From NCBI RefSeq assembly GCF_003172895.1, contig NZ_QGKL01000018.1, forward strand, positions 1-35,972: a stretch of DNA of 35,972 bases. The letters are read 5' to 3'. This document shows, in pieces, positions 6,813-16,200 of the stretch. Each line of letters opens with the position of its first letter. The first letter of the stretch is position 1. The stretch comes from Leucothrix arctica (GTDB lineage Bacteria > Pseudomonadota > Gammaproteobacteria > Thiotrichales > Thiotrichaceae). The notes beneath the pieces were generated by a model, which had not been told where the DNA came from, did not search any database, and saw only the letters and a program-made list of their open reading frames with translations. The position numbers and the translations under genes were made by a program.

Positions 6813-8045
6813 TTAGTCTTTATCAGGCGCTAGTGGCACATCGATACTGCCGTCCAGGTGCTTGATCGGGCCGTCTGCATTGGGGTTGATATCAAACTCA
6901 AATATATCGGTCGGCAACCAAAGGGTCGCACAAGCATTCGGTATATCCACTACCCCACTGATATGTCCTTGCACGGGTGCGGTTCCCAATATGGCGTAAG
7001 CTTGAGCACCGGTATAACCAAACTTCTTGAGGTATTCAATCGCGTTTAGACACGCCTGACGATAAGCAATATGTACGTCTAAGTAGTGCTGTTCACCTTG
7101 CTCGTCAACAGAAATACCTTCAAAGATAATGTAGTCATCATACTTAGGTGTAATCGGGCTCGGCTTAAATATTGGGTTTTTAATCCCGTATTTCTCCATA
7201 CCCTGCTTCACTAAATTCACACGCATGTGAATCCAACCCGCCATTTCGATTGCACCACAGAAAGTGATTTCACCGTCACCCTGACTGAAGTGAAGATCAC
7301 CCACTGATAGACCACCGCCTTTCACATAAACAGGGAAATAAACCTTAGATCCGCGAGACAAATCTTTGATGTCACAGTTACCACCATGCTCACGTGGCGG
7401 TACGGTTCTTGCGGCTTCCGCTGCTGCAGCCTTAGCAACATCCGGTGCCATGCGGCCCATATGAGCAGTATCTTCATACGGAAGTGTCGCTAATGGTGGA
7501 ACCGCGTTAGGGTCAGTATCAACTAATGCCGTTTCACGCTTATTCCATTCGTCTAATAGCTCCTGAGAAGGTAAGCAGCCGATCAAACCTGGGTGGATAA
7601 GACCTGCAAACTCAACACCAGGGATGTGTCGTGAGCTAGTAAACATCCCTTTGAAGTCCCAAATAGACTTCTGCGCTTCTGGGAAGTGCTCGGTTAAGAA
7701 ACCACCACCATTCTGCTTAGAGAAAAAGCCGTTAAAGCCCCACTGACTGTCTTCAAATGTGCCGATATCCAAGATATCAACCACCAGCAAGTCACCCGGC
7801 TCAGCCCCTTCCACACCCACAGGGCCAGACAGAAAGTGAACTTGAGTTAAGTCAACGTCACGCACATCTGACGCATCGTCATTGTTATGGATCTGTCCAC
7901 CCGTCCAGTCAACACATTCAATAATGAAGTCATCGCCCGGCTTTACTGTTTCCACCATTGGAATATCGGGATGCCAACGATTATGAATTTTGTCATTGTC
8001 ATAAGGGGACTCGCCTAGATTTACTTTTATGATCGTGTCGGTCAT
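6813..8045 (-). CDS. fmdA: Formamidase (acetamidase/formamidase family)
   Basis: 410 residues, the usual FmdA length. It should hydrolyse formamide, and perhaps other short amides, to the acid and ammonia in the cytoplasm. Family signatures are present from end to end: the N-terminal NRWHPDIPMVETVKPGD, GAEPGDLLVVDILDIG near 80-95, ISGVVDIPNACATLWLPTDIF near the C-terminus, and the central PREHGGNCDIKDL with KVYFPVYVKGGGLSVGDLHFSQGDGEI where catalytic acid residues reside. AGAAGGAGA gives a strong ribosome site. It lies 47 bases after urtE and 17 before fmdB in the operon, so the importer and the hydrolase are made together. Formamide is preferred over acetamide as substrate mainly because of fmdB. 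Confidence 0.93.
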   Translation of the reverse strand: MTDTIIKVNLGESPYDNDKIHNRWHPDIPMVETVKPGDDFIIECVDWTGGQIHNNDDASDVRDVDLTQVHFLSGPVGVEGAEPGDLLVVDILDIGTFEDSQWGFNGFFSKQNGGGFLTEHFPEAQKSIWDFKGMFTSSRHIPGVEFAGLIHPGLIGCLPSQELLDEWNKRETALVDTDPNAVPPLATLPYEDTAHMGRMAPDVAKAAAAEAARTVPPREHGGNCDIKDLSRGSKVYFPVYVKGGGLSVGDLHFSQGDGEITFCGAIEMAGWIHMRVNLVKQGMEKYGIKNPIFKPSPITPKYDDYIIFEGISVDEQGEQHYLDVHIAYRQACLNAIEYLKKFGYTGAQAYAILGTAPVQGHISGVVDIPNACATLWLPTDIFEFDINPNADGPIKHLDGSIDVPLAPDKD

Positions 8046-8092
8046 ATCAATCTCCTTCTGTAATTACAGTGTGTAAAATGAGTAACGCCGCT

Positions 8093-8782
8093 TTATACGG
8101 ACAGATACTTTTTGATTTGCTCGGTATCGACTGCTTCGCGCAGGTCTTCATGGATGAAATTGCCTTTATCAATCACGATGATTCGGTCAGCAACCGTCAT
8201 GGTGAAACTCAATATCTGCTCAGAAACAATGATGGTGATATCACGCATCTTTTTGATCTCATTCAGTACATTAGCAATGTCTTTGATAATCGATGGTTGA
8301 ATACCCTCGGTTGGCTCATCAAGCAGTAGCACTTTAGGGTTTGTTACAAGTGCTCTAGCAATCGCTAACTGCTGCTGTTGACCACCTGACAGGTTCCCGC
8401 CTTTACGTTTTCGCATCTCATGCAAAACCGGAAACAAGGCATAAATATCATCAGGAATTTTCTTGAGTTTCGAGACTTCCATGCCGGTCTCGATGTTCTC
8501 TTGCACCGTCAGCGACGGGAAGATCATTCGCCCTTGCGGCACATAAGCAATCCCATTTTCAACACGCTTGTAGCTGTCAGTATTAGTCACATCAATACCG
8601 TCAACTTTAATGCTGCCCTCAGTTGAGTCGAGTATCCCAATCAGCGATTTAAACAACGTGGTTTTGCCCATGCCATTTCGTCCCATAATGGCCAGTGTTT
8701 CGTTTTGTGGAACGGAGAAATTAAGTCCGTGGATGACTTCACTTTGACCGTAGCTCACTTTTAAATTAGACACATCTAACAT
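8093..8782 (-). CDS. urtE: Urea/amide ABC transporter ATP-binding protein UrtE
   Basis: 229 residues, one ABC domain. Walker A is GRNGMGKTT (about 34-42), the signature is LSGGQQQQLAIARAL (about 131-145), and Walker B is VLLLDEPTEGIQP (about 152-164). The sequence is LivF-like, and the TEGIQPSII stretch is typical of UrtE. It works with the UrtD ATPase to power the UrtB/UrtC permease. It lies between urtD (33 bases) and fmdA in the same operon. In Methylophilus the amide importer is named FmdDEF; by context this one may import formamide as well as or instead of urea. Confidence 0.9.
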   Translation of the reverse strand: MLDVSNLKVSYGQSEVIHGLNFSVPQNETLAIMGRNGMGKTTLFKSLIGILDSTEGSIKVDGIDVTNTDSYKRVENGIAYVPQGRMIFPSLTVQENIETGMEVSKLKKIPDDIYALFPVLHEMRKRKGGNLSGGQQQQLAIARALVTNPKVLLLDEPTEGIQPSIIKDIANVLNEIKKMRDITIIVSEQILSFTMTVADRIIVIDKGNFIHEDLREAVDTEQIKKYLSV

Positions 8783-8815
8783 CTGAACACCTATATTTTT
8801 AAGTTAACATCACGG

Positions 8816-9562
8816 TTAGTGACCAAGGTAAACTTCAATAACTTTTGGATCGTTCTGCACCGTTTCCATATCACCCGTGGCTAATATTTTGCCTTGGTGT
8901 AATACCGTCACCTTGTCTGCGATACGCTCCACAAACTCCATGTCGTGCTCTATTACCAGCACCGAACGCCCTTCAGAGATTTTGTTTAGCAGCTCAGCGG
9001 TTTGCTCACGCTCCTTCACACTCATCCCTGCGACTGGCTCATCTAACATCAACAGCTGAGGGTCTTGAATCAGTAACATACCGATCTCCAACCACTGTTT
9101 TTGACCGTGACTTAACAGACCAGCTTCCGTGTCCAAAGCATCGTCCAGCATGATTTGCTTGGCGATTTCATGGATCTTGTCTAGCACCGTTTTATTGCGC
9201 TTAAACGTCAACGAGCCATAGACACCACGCCCGTAAGGGTAGGAAATTTCAAGATTTTCCAAAACGCTCAAGTTTTCGTAGATCGATGGCGTCTGAAACT
9301 TACGCCCCACACCTGCTCGTACTATTTCGTGCTCTGCCATTTTGGTCAGTTCTTTATTTAAGAACTTGATGCTGCCCTCAGTTGACTTGGTTTTACCGCA
9401 AATCAAATCCAGCACGGTGGTTTTACCCGCACCATTCGGGCCAATCACCACATGTAGCTCGTTTTTATCGAGGTAAAAATTCAAGGCATCAACCGCTTTA
9501 AATCCATCAAACGACACGGTTAAGTCTTCAATCGCTAAGGTAAAATTAGTATTGGTATCCAT
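8816..9562 (-). CDS. urtD: Urea/amide ABC transporter ATP-binding protein UrtD
   Basis: 248 residues, LivG-like ABC domain. Walker A GPNGAGKTT (about 40-48), Q-loop in GRKFQTPSIYENLSVLENLE, the signature LLSHGQKQWLEIGMLL, in which SHGQ replaces SGGQ as in UrtD proteins, and Walker B LLMLDEPVAGMS. The unusual LSHGQKQW signature separates UrtD from the branched-chain amino acid ATPase. GGAG precedes the ATG. It pairs with UrtE on the inner face of the membrane and lies 22 bases after urtC. Confidence 0.92.
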   Translation of the reverse strand: MDTNTNFTLAIEDLTVSFDGFKAVDALNFYLDKNELHVVIGPNGAGKTTVLDLICGKTKSTEGSIKFLNKELTKMAEHEIVRAGVGRKFQTPSIYENLSVLENLEISYPYGRGVYGSLTFKRNKTVLDKIHEIAKQIMLDDALDTEAGLLSHGQKQWLEIGMLLIQDPQLLMLDEPVAGMSVKEREQTAELLNKISEGRSVLVIEHDMEFVERIADKVTVLHQGKILATGDMETVQNDPKVIEVYLGH

Positions 9563-9584
9563 TGCTTACTCCAGAAAGTAATAT

Positions 9585-10733
9585 TTAAACCGTGCCCTTA
9601 CCTGTTTCATCCGTCACCACTGGTGGGACGTCTTTAGTCTTGGCCTTTTCTTTTAAGAATGGGAATACACGAGGCGCATAGTCATTCCACAAACCCGCCA
9701 AACCATTCGGGAAGAACATCACAACCGAGATAAACAAACCGCCCATGAGGAACAGCCATAACTCTGGGAAAGACTCTGAAAATGCCGTCTTACCAGCATT
9801 GATCATTAGCGTCCCGTAGACAGCGCCAATCAGAGATATACGCCCACCGACTGCAGCGAAGATAACCATTTCAATCGATGGCACGATGCCGACAAAGGAT
9901 GGCGACATAAAGCCAACCTGTAGCGTAAACATCGCTCCACCAATCGCTGAGATCATTGCTGCAAAAGAGAAGATGAAGATTTTAAAATGAGCAACGTCAT
10001 AGCCTGAGAAACGTACTCGATCTTCCTTGTCACGCATCGCTAATAACAGGCTTCCAAACTTACTGGTTAAGATGAAACGCGAGATCACGATGACCGTTAG
10101 CAGCAAGCCTGCATTTAAGAAGTAGAAAAAGTACTTAGCACTATCAGATGTGATGTCCCAGCCATTCAGCGTACGAAGATCAGTAATACCGTTGATACCA
10201 CCCGTAAACCCCTGCTGACCGACAATAAGTATCGTCAAAATCACCGCGATAACTTGGGTAATGATCGCGAAGTAAACACCACCCACTCGGCGAGTAAACA
10301 TGGCTTTTCCAATGATGTAAGCAAACAACGCTGGCAACGTTAGAATCGCGATAATGGTTAAGGTGAAACTTTCAAAAGGCACCCAAAACCAAGGCAGTTC
10401 TGTGATCTGATTCCAGTCCATGAAATCAGGGATTCCGGGGGTAGACTGGATCTTCGTGTTTTCTGGTGACGAGGCTTCTAGCTTTAGAAACATCGCCATG
10501 CCGTAACCGCCTAAACCAAAGAACACACCCTGACCTAAACTCAAGATACCGCCATAACCCCAAAGTAATACCAAACTCACTGCAGCGAAGGCGTAAGTCA
10601 GGTACTTACCAATTAGGTTAAGACGAAAGATGTCGAAGAACATAGGCATGATCACCAGTATCAATGCCGCCAGCAGCACGAACCCTAACAGCCCCTGCTT
10701 TCCACCCATTAATTTTTCATATACAAAGTTCAT
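9585..10733 (-). CDS. urtC: Urea/amide ABC transporter permease UrtC
   Basis: 382 residues, LivM-like permease with about ten membrane helices. SLVLLWGYGGILSLGQGVFFGLGGYGMAMF (about 54-83) is the diagnostic start of LivM/UrtC proteins, and IGGAMFTLQVGFMSPSFVGIVPSIEMVI is the matching C-terminal half motif. The insertion between helices (EASSPENTKIQSTPGIPDFMDWNQITELPWFW) is typical of UrtC and makes it longer than LivM. It forms the channel with UrtB. The gap to urtB is 47 bases, on one transcript. Confidence 0.92.
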   Translation of the reverse strand: MNFVYEKLMGGKQGLLGFVLLAALILVIMPMFFDIFRLNLIGKYLTYAFAAVSLVLLWGYGGILSLGQGVFFGLGGYGMAMFLKLEASSPENTKIQSTPGIPDFMDWNQITELPWFWVPFESFTLTIIAILTLPALFAYIIGKAMFTRRVGGVYFAIITQVIAVILTILIVGQQGFTGGINGITDLRTLNGWDITSDSAKYFFYFLNAGLLLTVIVISRFILTSKFGSLLLAMRDKEDRVRFSGYDVAHFKIFIFSFAAMISAIGGAMFTLQVGFMSPSFVGIVPSIEMVIFAAVGGRISLIGAVYGTLMINAGKTAFSESFPELWLFLMGGLFISVVMFFPNGLAGLWNDYAPRVFPFLKEKAKTKDVPPVVTDETGKGTV

Positions 10734-10780
10734 ACTATCTCCAGAAAATTAGATGTTGTCGTCATTGCTCATGAAGCCAA

Positions 10781-11707
10781 TTAGCGACGAACCTTGCTAG
10801 CAAACAAACCTTCAGGCTTGAACATTAAGATCAGTACTAGTGCGAATAAGGTATAAACCTTCGCCATAGAGCCGCTGATAAAGAACTCTAGAAGTGACTG
10901 TGCCTGTGCGATGCTAAACGCTGAAACGATGGTTCCGATCAAGCTTGCTGCTCCACCAAATACCACAACCATAAAGGTATCAACGATATATAAGGTCCCA
11001 GTGGTAGGCCCTGTTGACGCGATAGTGGTAAAAGCTGCACCCGCAATACCTGCGATTCCACAACCTAGTGCGAAGGTGTAGCGGTCAACACTTTTGGTAT
11101 TAATTCCAACTGCGCCACTCATGACACGGTTTTGTGTGGTTGCTCGAACGCGCAAACCCCAGCTTGATTTATAAAGTAAGTAAAAAACACCCAAGGTCAC
11201 GACGGCTGTTAACGCCAGTACGAACATACCGTTTAGAGGAATGTCGATAGTGTCTGTGGGTTGATAAGAGCCTAGTAGCCAGTCCGGTAGTGTCGGGCTA
11301 ACTTCTCGTGCTCCAAATAGTGTACGAAACGATTGCTGCATGATGAGACTAAGTCCCCAAGTGGCGAGCAATGTATCCAGTGGTCTTTTATAAAGATGCC
11401 TAATTAAGGCGTACTCTGCGAGATAACCCAACACGCCTGCAACACAGAAAGCCACCACGATGGCGACCAAGAAGTAGTAAGGCATTAAGCTTGGGAAGTA
11501 GGTCTCGGTGAGTGTCGACATAAAATAAGTGGTATAAGCACCGACCGCCATAAACTCACCATGAGCCATATTGATCACGCCCATTTGTCCAAAGATAATG
11601 GCTAGCCCTAACGCCATTAACAGCAGAACACTGAATAAGCTAATACCTGCAAAGCCTTGCATCGCAAATATAGAACCCAGCTCGCTGTATGTGTATTCAT
11701 CAAACAT
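10781..11707 (-). CDS. urtB: Urea/amide ABC transporter permease UrtB
   Basis: 308 residues, LivH-like permease with about eight helices. ALGLAIIFGQMGVINMAHGEFMAVGAYT (about 32-59) is the LivH/UrtB signature, and SGAVGINTKSVDRYTFALGCGIAGIAGA is the central EAA-like loop contacting the ATPases. IKLxxPEGLF near the C-terminus (LMFKPEGLFASKVRR) is also typical. Some UrtB proteins have a long periplasmic N-terminal extension; this one lacks it and begins near the first helix. GGGAGA precedes the ATG. A strong hairpin separates it from urtA. Confidence 0.92.
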   Translation of the reverse strand: MFDEYTYSELGSIFAMQGFAGISLFSVLLLMALGLAIIFGQMGVINMAHGEFMAVGAYTTYFMSTLTETYFPSLMPYYFLVAIVVAFCVAGVLGYLAEYALIRHLYKRPLDTLLATWGLSLIMQQSFRTLFGAREVSPTLPDWLLGSYQPTDTIDIPLNGMFVLALTAVVTLGVFYLLYKSSWGLRVRATTQNRVMSGAVGINTKSVDRYTFALGCGIAGIAGAAFTTIASTGPTTGTLYIVDTFMVVVFGGAASLIGTIVSAFSIAQAQSLLEFFISGSMAKVYTLFALVLILMFKPEGLFASKVRR

Positions 11708-11745
11708 GTCAGTCTCCCTTCATTATGTCGATATGCACTAGAATT

Positions 11746-11772
11746 GGCAGTACGGATTAGCTCCGCACTGCC
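11746..11772 (-). promoter_or_regulatory. Intercistronic hairpin between urtA and urtB
   Basis: GGCAGTACGG (11746-11755) and CCGCACTGCC (11763-11772) pair with one mismatch around a 7-base loop. No T-run follows, so it is not a full terminator. In many binding-protein operons such hairpins stabilise the upstream mRNA or partly stop transcription so that the binding protein exceeds the permease; that role is inferred here. Confidence 0.6.
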
Positions 11773-11789
11773 GTTGTTACATGTCTAGA

Positions 11790-13022
11790 TCACTGATAAC
11801 CCTCTGGAAATGGGTTTGGCTCGATTAGGCCTGACTCATAAACGACCGTTGCTTGACCGTCTTTCTTCCACTCACCCACTCGTGCAACACTCCACAAGTG
11901 ATGGTTAGGATGAAGTTTGACGTAGCCTTCAGGTGCTGTTTTAAGCTCTATCTCACCTTCTTCAGACGCCTTAACAACTTTATCGACATCAAAAGAACCG
12001 GCTTTTTCTACCGCAGCTTTCCATAACCAAGGCCCTAGGTAAGCGGCTTGTGTTACATCACCGATAACACTGTCCTCACCCCACATTTCCTTAAACGCTT
12101 TCACGAATGCCTTATTATTTTCGTTATCCTGGCTTTGGAAATACTTCATGATGGAGTAGAAACCTTCAAGATTTTCACCACCGATACCCAGTACTTCATC
12201 TTCCGTTACAGAGATGGTTAGTAGTGTCTGCTTCTTAGCAGTAATACCTGCGGCTTTTAGCTGTTTAAACCATGCAACGTTACTACCACCTACAACAGCA
12301 GCGTATATAACGTCAGGCTTTTTCAAACGAATCTTATTAATAACCGAACCAAACTGCGTATCCCCTAGCGGCTTGTATTCTTCACCAACAACCTTGCCAC
12401 CCAACACATTTTCAATGTGCTTACGTGCAATCTTCATTGACGTTCTAGGCCAGATGTAGTCAGAACCAATTAGGTAGAAAGTTTTAGCTTTCTTCTCTTT
12501 TGCAACCCAATTTAGACCGTCTAAGATCTGCTGTGTCGCTTCTTGACCCGTGTAGATAACGTTCTTAGACTGCTCTAGTCCTTCGTAAAAAGTCGGGTAA
12601 TAAAGCAAACCGTTTTCTTTTTCAAACACTGGCAATACCGCTTTACGAGAAGCCGATGTCCATGCCCCAAAAACCGCTGCAACCTTGTCCCTCACTAGTA
12701 ATTTACGGCTTTTTTCAGCGAAGGTTGGCCAGTCACTCGCCCCATCTTCCTGAACAATTTCGATCTTACGACCTAAGATGCCGCCCATTTCATTGATCTG
12801 GCTGATCGCTAGCTTTTCAGCTTCCTGAGCACCCGTCTCACTGATCGCCATGGTGCCAGTTAGCGAGTGCAAGATGCCGACAGTGACTGTGTCATCTGTA
12901 ATCGCTAAGCCGGTGGTGTTAATGTCAGCAGTAGAGGGGGTCGCTGCAAAACAAGATGTCGAGAGTAAAATGGCTGCGGGTAGCGCCATTAACCCTTTAA
13001 TTTTTGTACGAAAATACTTCAT
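11790..13022 (-). CDS. urtA: Urea/amide ABC transporter substrate-binding protein UrtA
   Basis: 410 residues. A Sec signal peptide (MKYFRTKIKGLMALPAAILLS, cleaved after CFA-A near 27) sends it to the periplasm. The mature part is a type I periplasmic-binding fold of the UrtA/LivJ class: VGILHSLTGTMAISETG near 48-64, GGILGRKIEIV, ASDWPTFAEKSRKLL, VFGAWTSASRKAVLPVFE and NGLLYYPTFYEGLEQSKNVIYTG. True urea UrtA proteins commonly read YPVQYEGEE at the last position; the PTFYEGLEQ variant here may reflect a formamide/short-amide specificity like FmdD. That is inference. It is the first gene of the operon, opposite the sensor kinase across a 215-base shared promoter region. Confidence 0.9.
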   Translation of the reverse strand: MKYFRTKIKGLMALPAAILLSTSCFAATPSTADINTTGLAITDDTVTVGILHSLTGTMAISETGAQEAEKLAISQINEMGGILGRKIEIVQEDGASDWPTFAEKSRKLLVRDKVAAVFGAWTSASRKAVLPVFEKENGLLYYPTFYEGLEQSKNVIYTGQEATQQILDGLNWVAKEKKAKTFYLIGSDYIWPRTSMKIARKHIENVLGGKVVGEEYKPLGDTQFGSVINKIRLKKPDVIYAAVVGGSNVAWFKQLKAAGITAKKQTLLTISVTEDEVLGIGGENLEGFYSIMKYFQSQDNENNKAFVKAFKEMWGEDSVIGDVTQAAYLGPWLWKAAVEKAGSFDVDKVVKASEEGEIELKTAPEGYVKLHPNHHLWSVARVGEWKKDGQATVVYESGLIEPNPFPEGYQ

Positions 13023-13237
13023 GGTTTAACCTCGTTGAAAATTAGAGTTTCTTAACGTTGAGTCCAGTAACGTTTGAGATTTATGAATTGTGGTTGAACG
13101 GTTGCCAGTATCTGCAATCAACCATTTTTAGTGAATTCGCCTTTTGCACTACTCGTATACGTCATTTGACGCATAGCCCATTTGCACAAATTTGTTTAGA
13201 ACGTAGGTAACTAATATGACTGAGGTTTAAAAGCAGG
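13023..13237. promoter_or_regulatory. Divergent promoter region, urt-fmd operon / sensor kinase
   Basis: 215 bases between divergent starts. It holds the palindrome CGTCA-TT-TGACG (13160-13171), flanked by two direct copies of TTTGCAC (13143-13149 and 13181-13187), roughly evenly placed around it. AT-rich stretches on both sides could hold promoters, but no textbook -35/-10 pair is sure. The layout suggests a binding site for the LuxR-type response regulator encoded nearby (inference). Confidence 0.5.
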
Positions 13238-16200
13238 ATGAGTGAGCAACATGTCTTTAAATCTCGTCGTAAATACAACCGTTGGGTAGCTAACCAAACG
13301 CTTGAAGACTATGCGTTGCGCTTTACCGCAAAGAGCGCTCGTAAATGGTCAGGCGCGCGCGTTTCTAACACAGCTCTTGGTGCTATATCATTTCTCGCTT
13401 TGGAAGCTATTGGTGGTGCAATCACCCTGCTCTATGGATTTGATAATGCGGTGATCTCCATCATGGTGGTGTCATTCATCATCTTCTTTACCAGCCTGCC
13501 AATAAGTTACTATGCCGCTCGTTATGGGGTGGATATTGACTTACTGAGTCGTGGGGCAAGCTTTGGTTATATCGGTTCAACCATTACTTCACTGATTTAC
13601 GCCTCTTTTACCTTTATCTTTTTTGCGCTCGAAGCGGCCATCATGTCGTTAGCGCTGGAAATGCTGTTTGGTATACCCCTTAGTATTGGTTATCTAATTA
13701 GTTCATTGATTGCTATTCCACTAGCGACGCACGGCATCACCTTCATTAGTCGCTTTCAACTGTGGAGCCAACCACTATGGGTTGTACTGCAACTCAGTCC
13801 GTTTATTTTTATTCTTTATCACGAGTGGTCTGCGGTTGATAACTGGATTAATTACCAAGGCTCTGTTGATAATACCGCTAATAATGGTGGTTTCAACATA
13901 CTGTTCTTTGGAGCTGCTTCGGGCATATTATTTGCACTGATCGCTCAGATCGGTGAGCAAGTAGACTTTCTGCGTTTTTTACCTGAAAAAGGCACAACAA
14001 ACAGCCGTCGTTGGTGGTTATCACTTATCTCTGCTGGCCCCGGTTGGATTGTAGTTGGTGCAATCAAAATATTAGCAGGTTCATTTTTAGCGGTGCTTGC
14101 TATTAATCATGGCGTCTCTAGCGACAATGCTGCTGACCCCATCCACATGTATCTAGTCGCCTTTAGTTTTCTGACTGAGTCACCTGCAACAGCTTTAGCA
14201 CTGGCGGGGATTTTTGTGATCGTTTGCCAGCTTAAAATCAATGTCACCAATGCTTATGCAGGCTCTATTGCATGGTCGAACTTCTTTTCACGTCTGACCC
14301 ACAGTCACCCAGGGCGTGTCGTATGGTTGGTGTTTAATGTAGCAATCGCCTTATTACTCATGGAAATTGGTATCTACGATGCGCTAGAAAACATCTTAGG
14401 TATATATGCCAATGTTGCAGTAGCGTGGGTGGGTGCTTTAGTTGCTGACTTAGTCATTAACAAGCCATTAGGACTGAGCCCGAAGCACATAGAGTTTAAA
14501 CGCGCACACTTATATGACATTAACCCTGTCGGTGTGGGTGCGATGCTCAGTGCTTCTGCAGTGGGTATTTTGTCATATACCGGTACTTTTGGTGAGCTTG
14601 CCCAAGCCTTAGCAACCTACCTTGCACTTATCACCGCATTTATCGTATCGCCGTTAATTGCTTGGCACACCAAGGGCCGCTACTACATTGCACGTACATC
14701 AAACTTGAAACCTTGCAAAACTGGGATTTTAAACTGTACTGTTTGCCAAAATGATTTTGAAGTGGAGGACATGACCTCATGCCCTGCATATGGCGGTGCG
14801 ATATGTTCGCTGTGTTGCTCGTTAGATAGTCGCTGTCATGACCAGTGCAAAGATGGCGCACGTCTTAATGACCAAATACATTTCGCAGCTAAGGCATTTT
14901 TACCCAAAGACGTTGCCTTAAAAGTTGACCAGCGACTGCTACAGTTTGGAATCATTTTGACGTTGATCGCATCGGTTGTCGCTGCCGTATTTTGGATGGT
15001 GTATCAACAAGTTCCATTAAACAATACTGTTGATAGTGACTTAATATCCACTTTACTCACGGAAGCATTTGTCCTGCTCCTAATCATTATTGGTGTATTA
15101 GTTTGGTTATTTGTACTGGCTACTGAAAGTCGCCAGTTTGCACTAGAAGAGTCTCAACGACAGACCCAATTACTTAGCAAAGAAGTCACCGCTCACGACA
15201 AAACTCACGGCAAATTGGAAGAAGCTAAAAAGGTCGCTGATGCTGCGAATCGCGCTAAAAGTCGTTATCTCACCGGCATTAGTCATGAACTGAGAAGCCC
15301 GCTCAACACCATACTAGGTTATGCACAAATATTAGAAAAAGATAAACAGCTACAACCAGAGCAACGCGCTAAGCTGAGCCTAATCCATCATAGCGGTGAT
15401 CACTTAGCAGATCTTATCGAGGGAATGCTGGATATTTCTCGGATCGAGGCTGGCCGTATTGAACTGCGTCGTTCACAAGTCCCTTTTAAAGCGCTAGTTG
15501 TTGATCTGGTCGATATGTTTCGTATGAAAGCCGAAGCGAAAGGAGTTAGCTTTCATTATCACGTTACCACTGGCATCCCTAACTATGTGTTAGGTGATGA
15601 GAAACGCATCCGCCAGATCTTGATTAATTTGCTATCCAATGCAGTTAAGTACACCACTGAAGGCTCTGTGACATTTACTATCAACTACCGTAATCAAGTG
15701 GCAGAATTTTTAGTTACCGACACGGGCATTGGTATTGCACCAGACGATATTGACCTTATCTTTGAACCGTTCGAACGCATACGAAAGCCTGGTTCATTAC
15801 AGGTAACGGGTGTCGGATTAGGCTTAACCATCAGTAAGTTTTTTACTGAAATTATGGGCGGTGAGATCACTTTAGAAAGCACTCTAAGTAAAGGCAGTTG
15901 CTTTAAATTATCACTCATGTTGTCTCACGTTGCCTACCCTATTACTCCCGTTACCGACGCTAAACAAATTGAGTCTTATAACGGTAGTAAGAAAACCATT
16001 ATGGTGGTTGATGACGATGCATCACATCGGGGACTCATTAGCGAAATACTATCCCCAGTAGGCTTTGTAGTACTTGAGGCTACCGACGGTTTTACTTGTC
16101 TAAACGATATTGCACAAGCACATATTGATCTGTTTTTATTAGACGTTTCCATGCCCGGAATGACTGGTTGGCAACTAGTAAAAATGCTTCGAGCAAGAGA

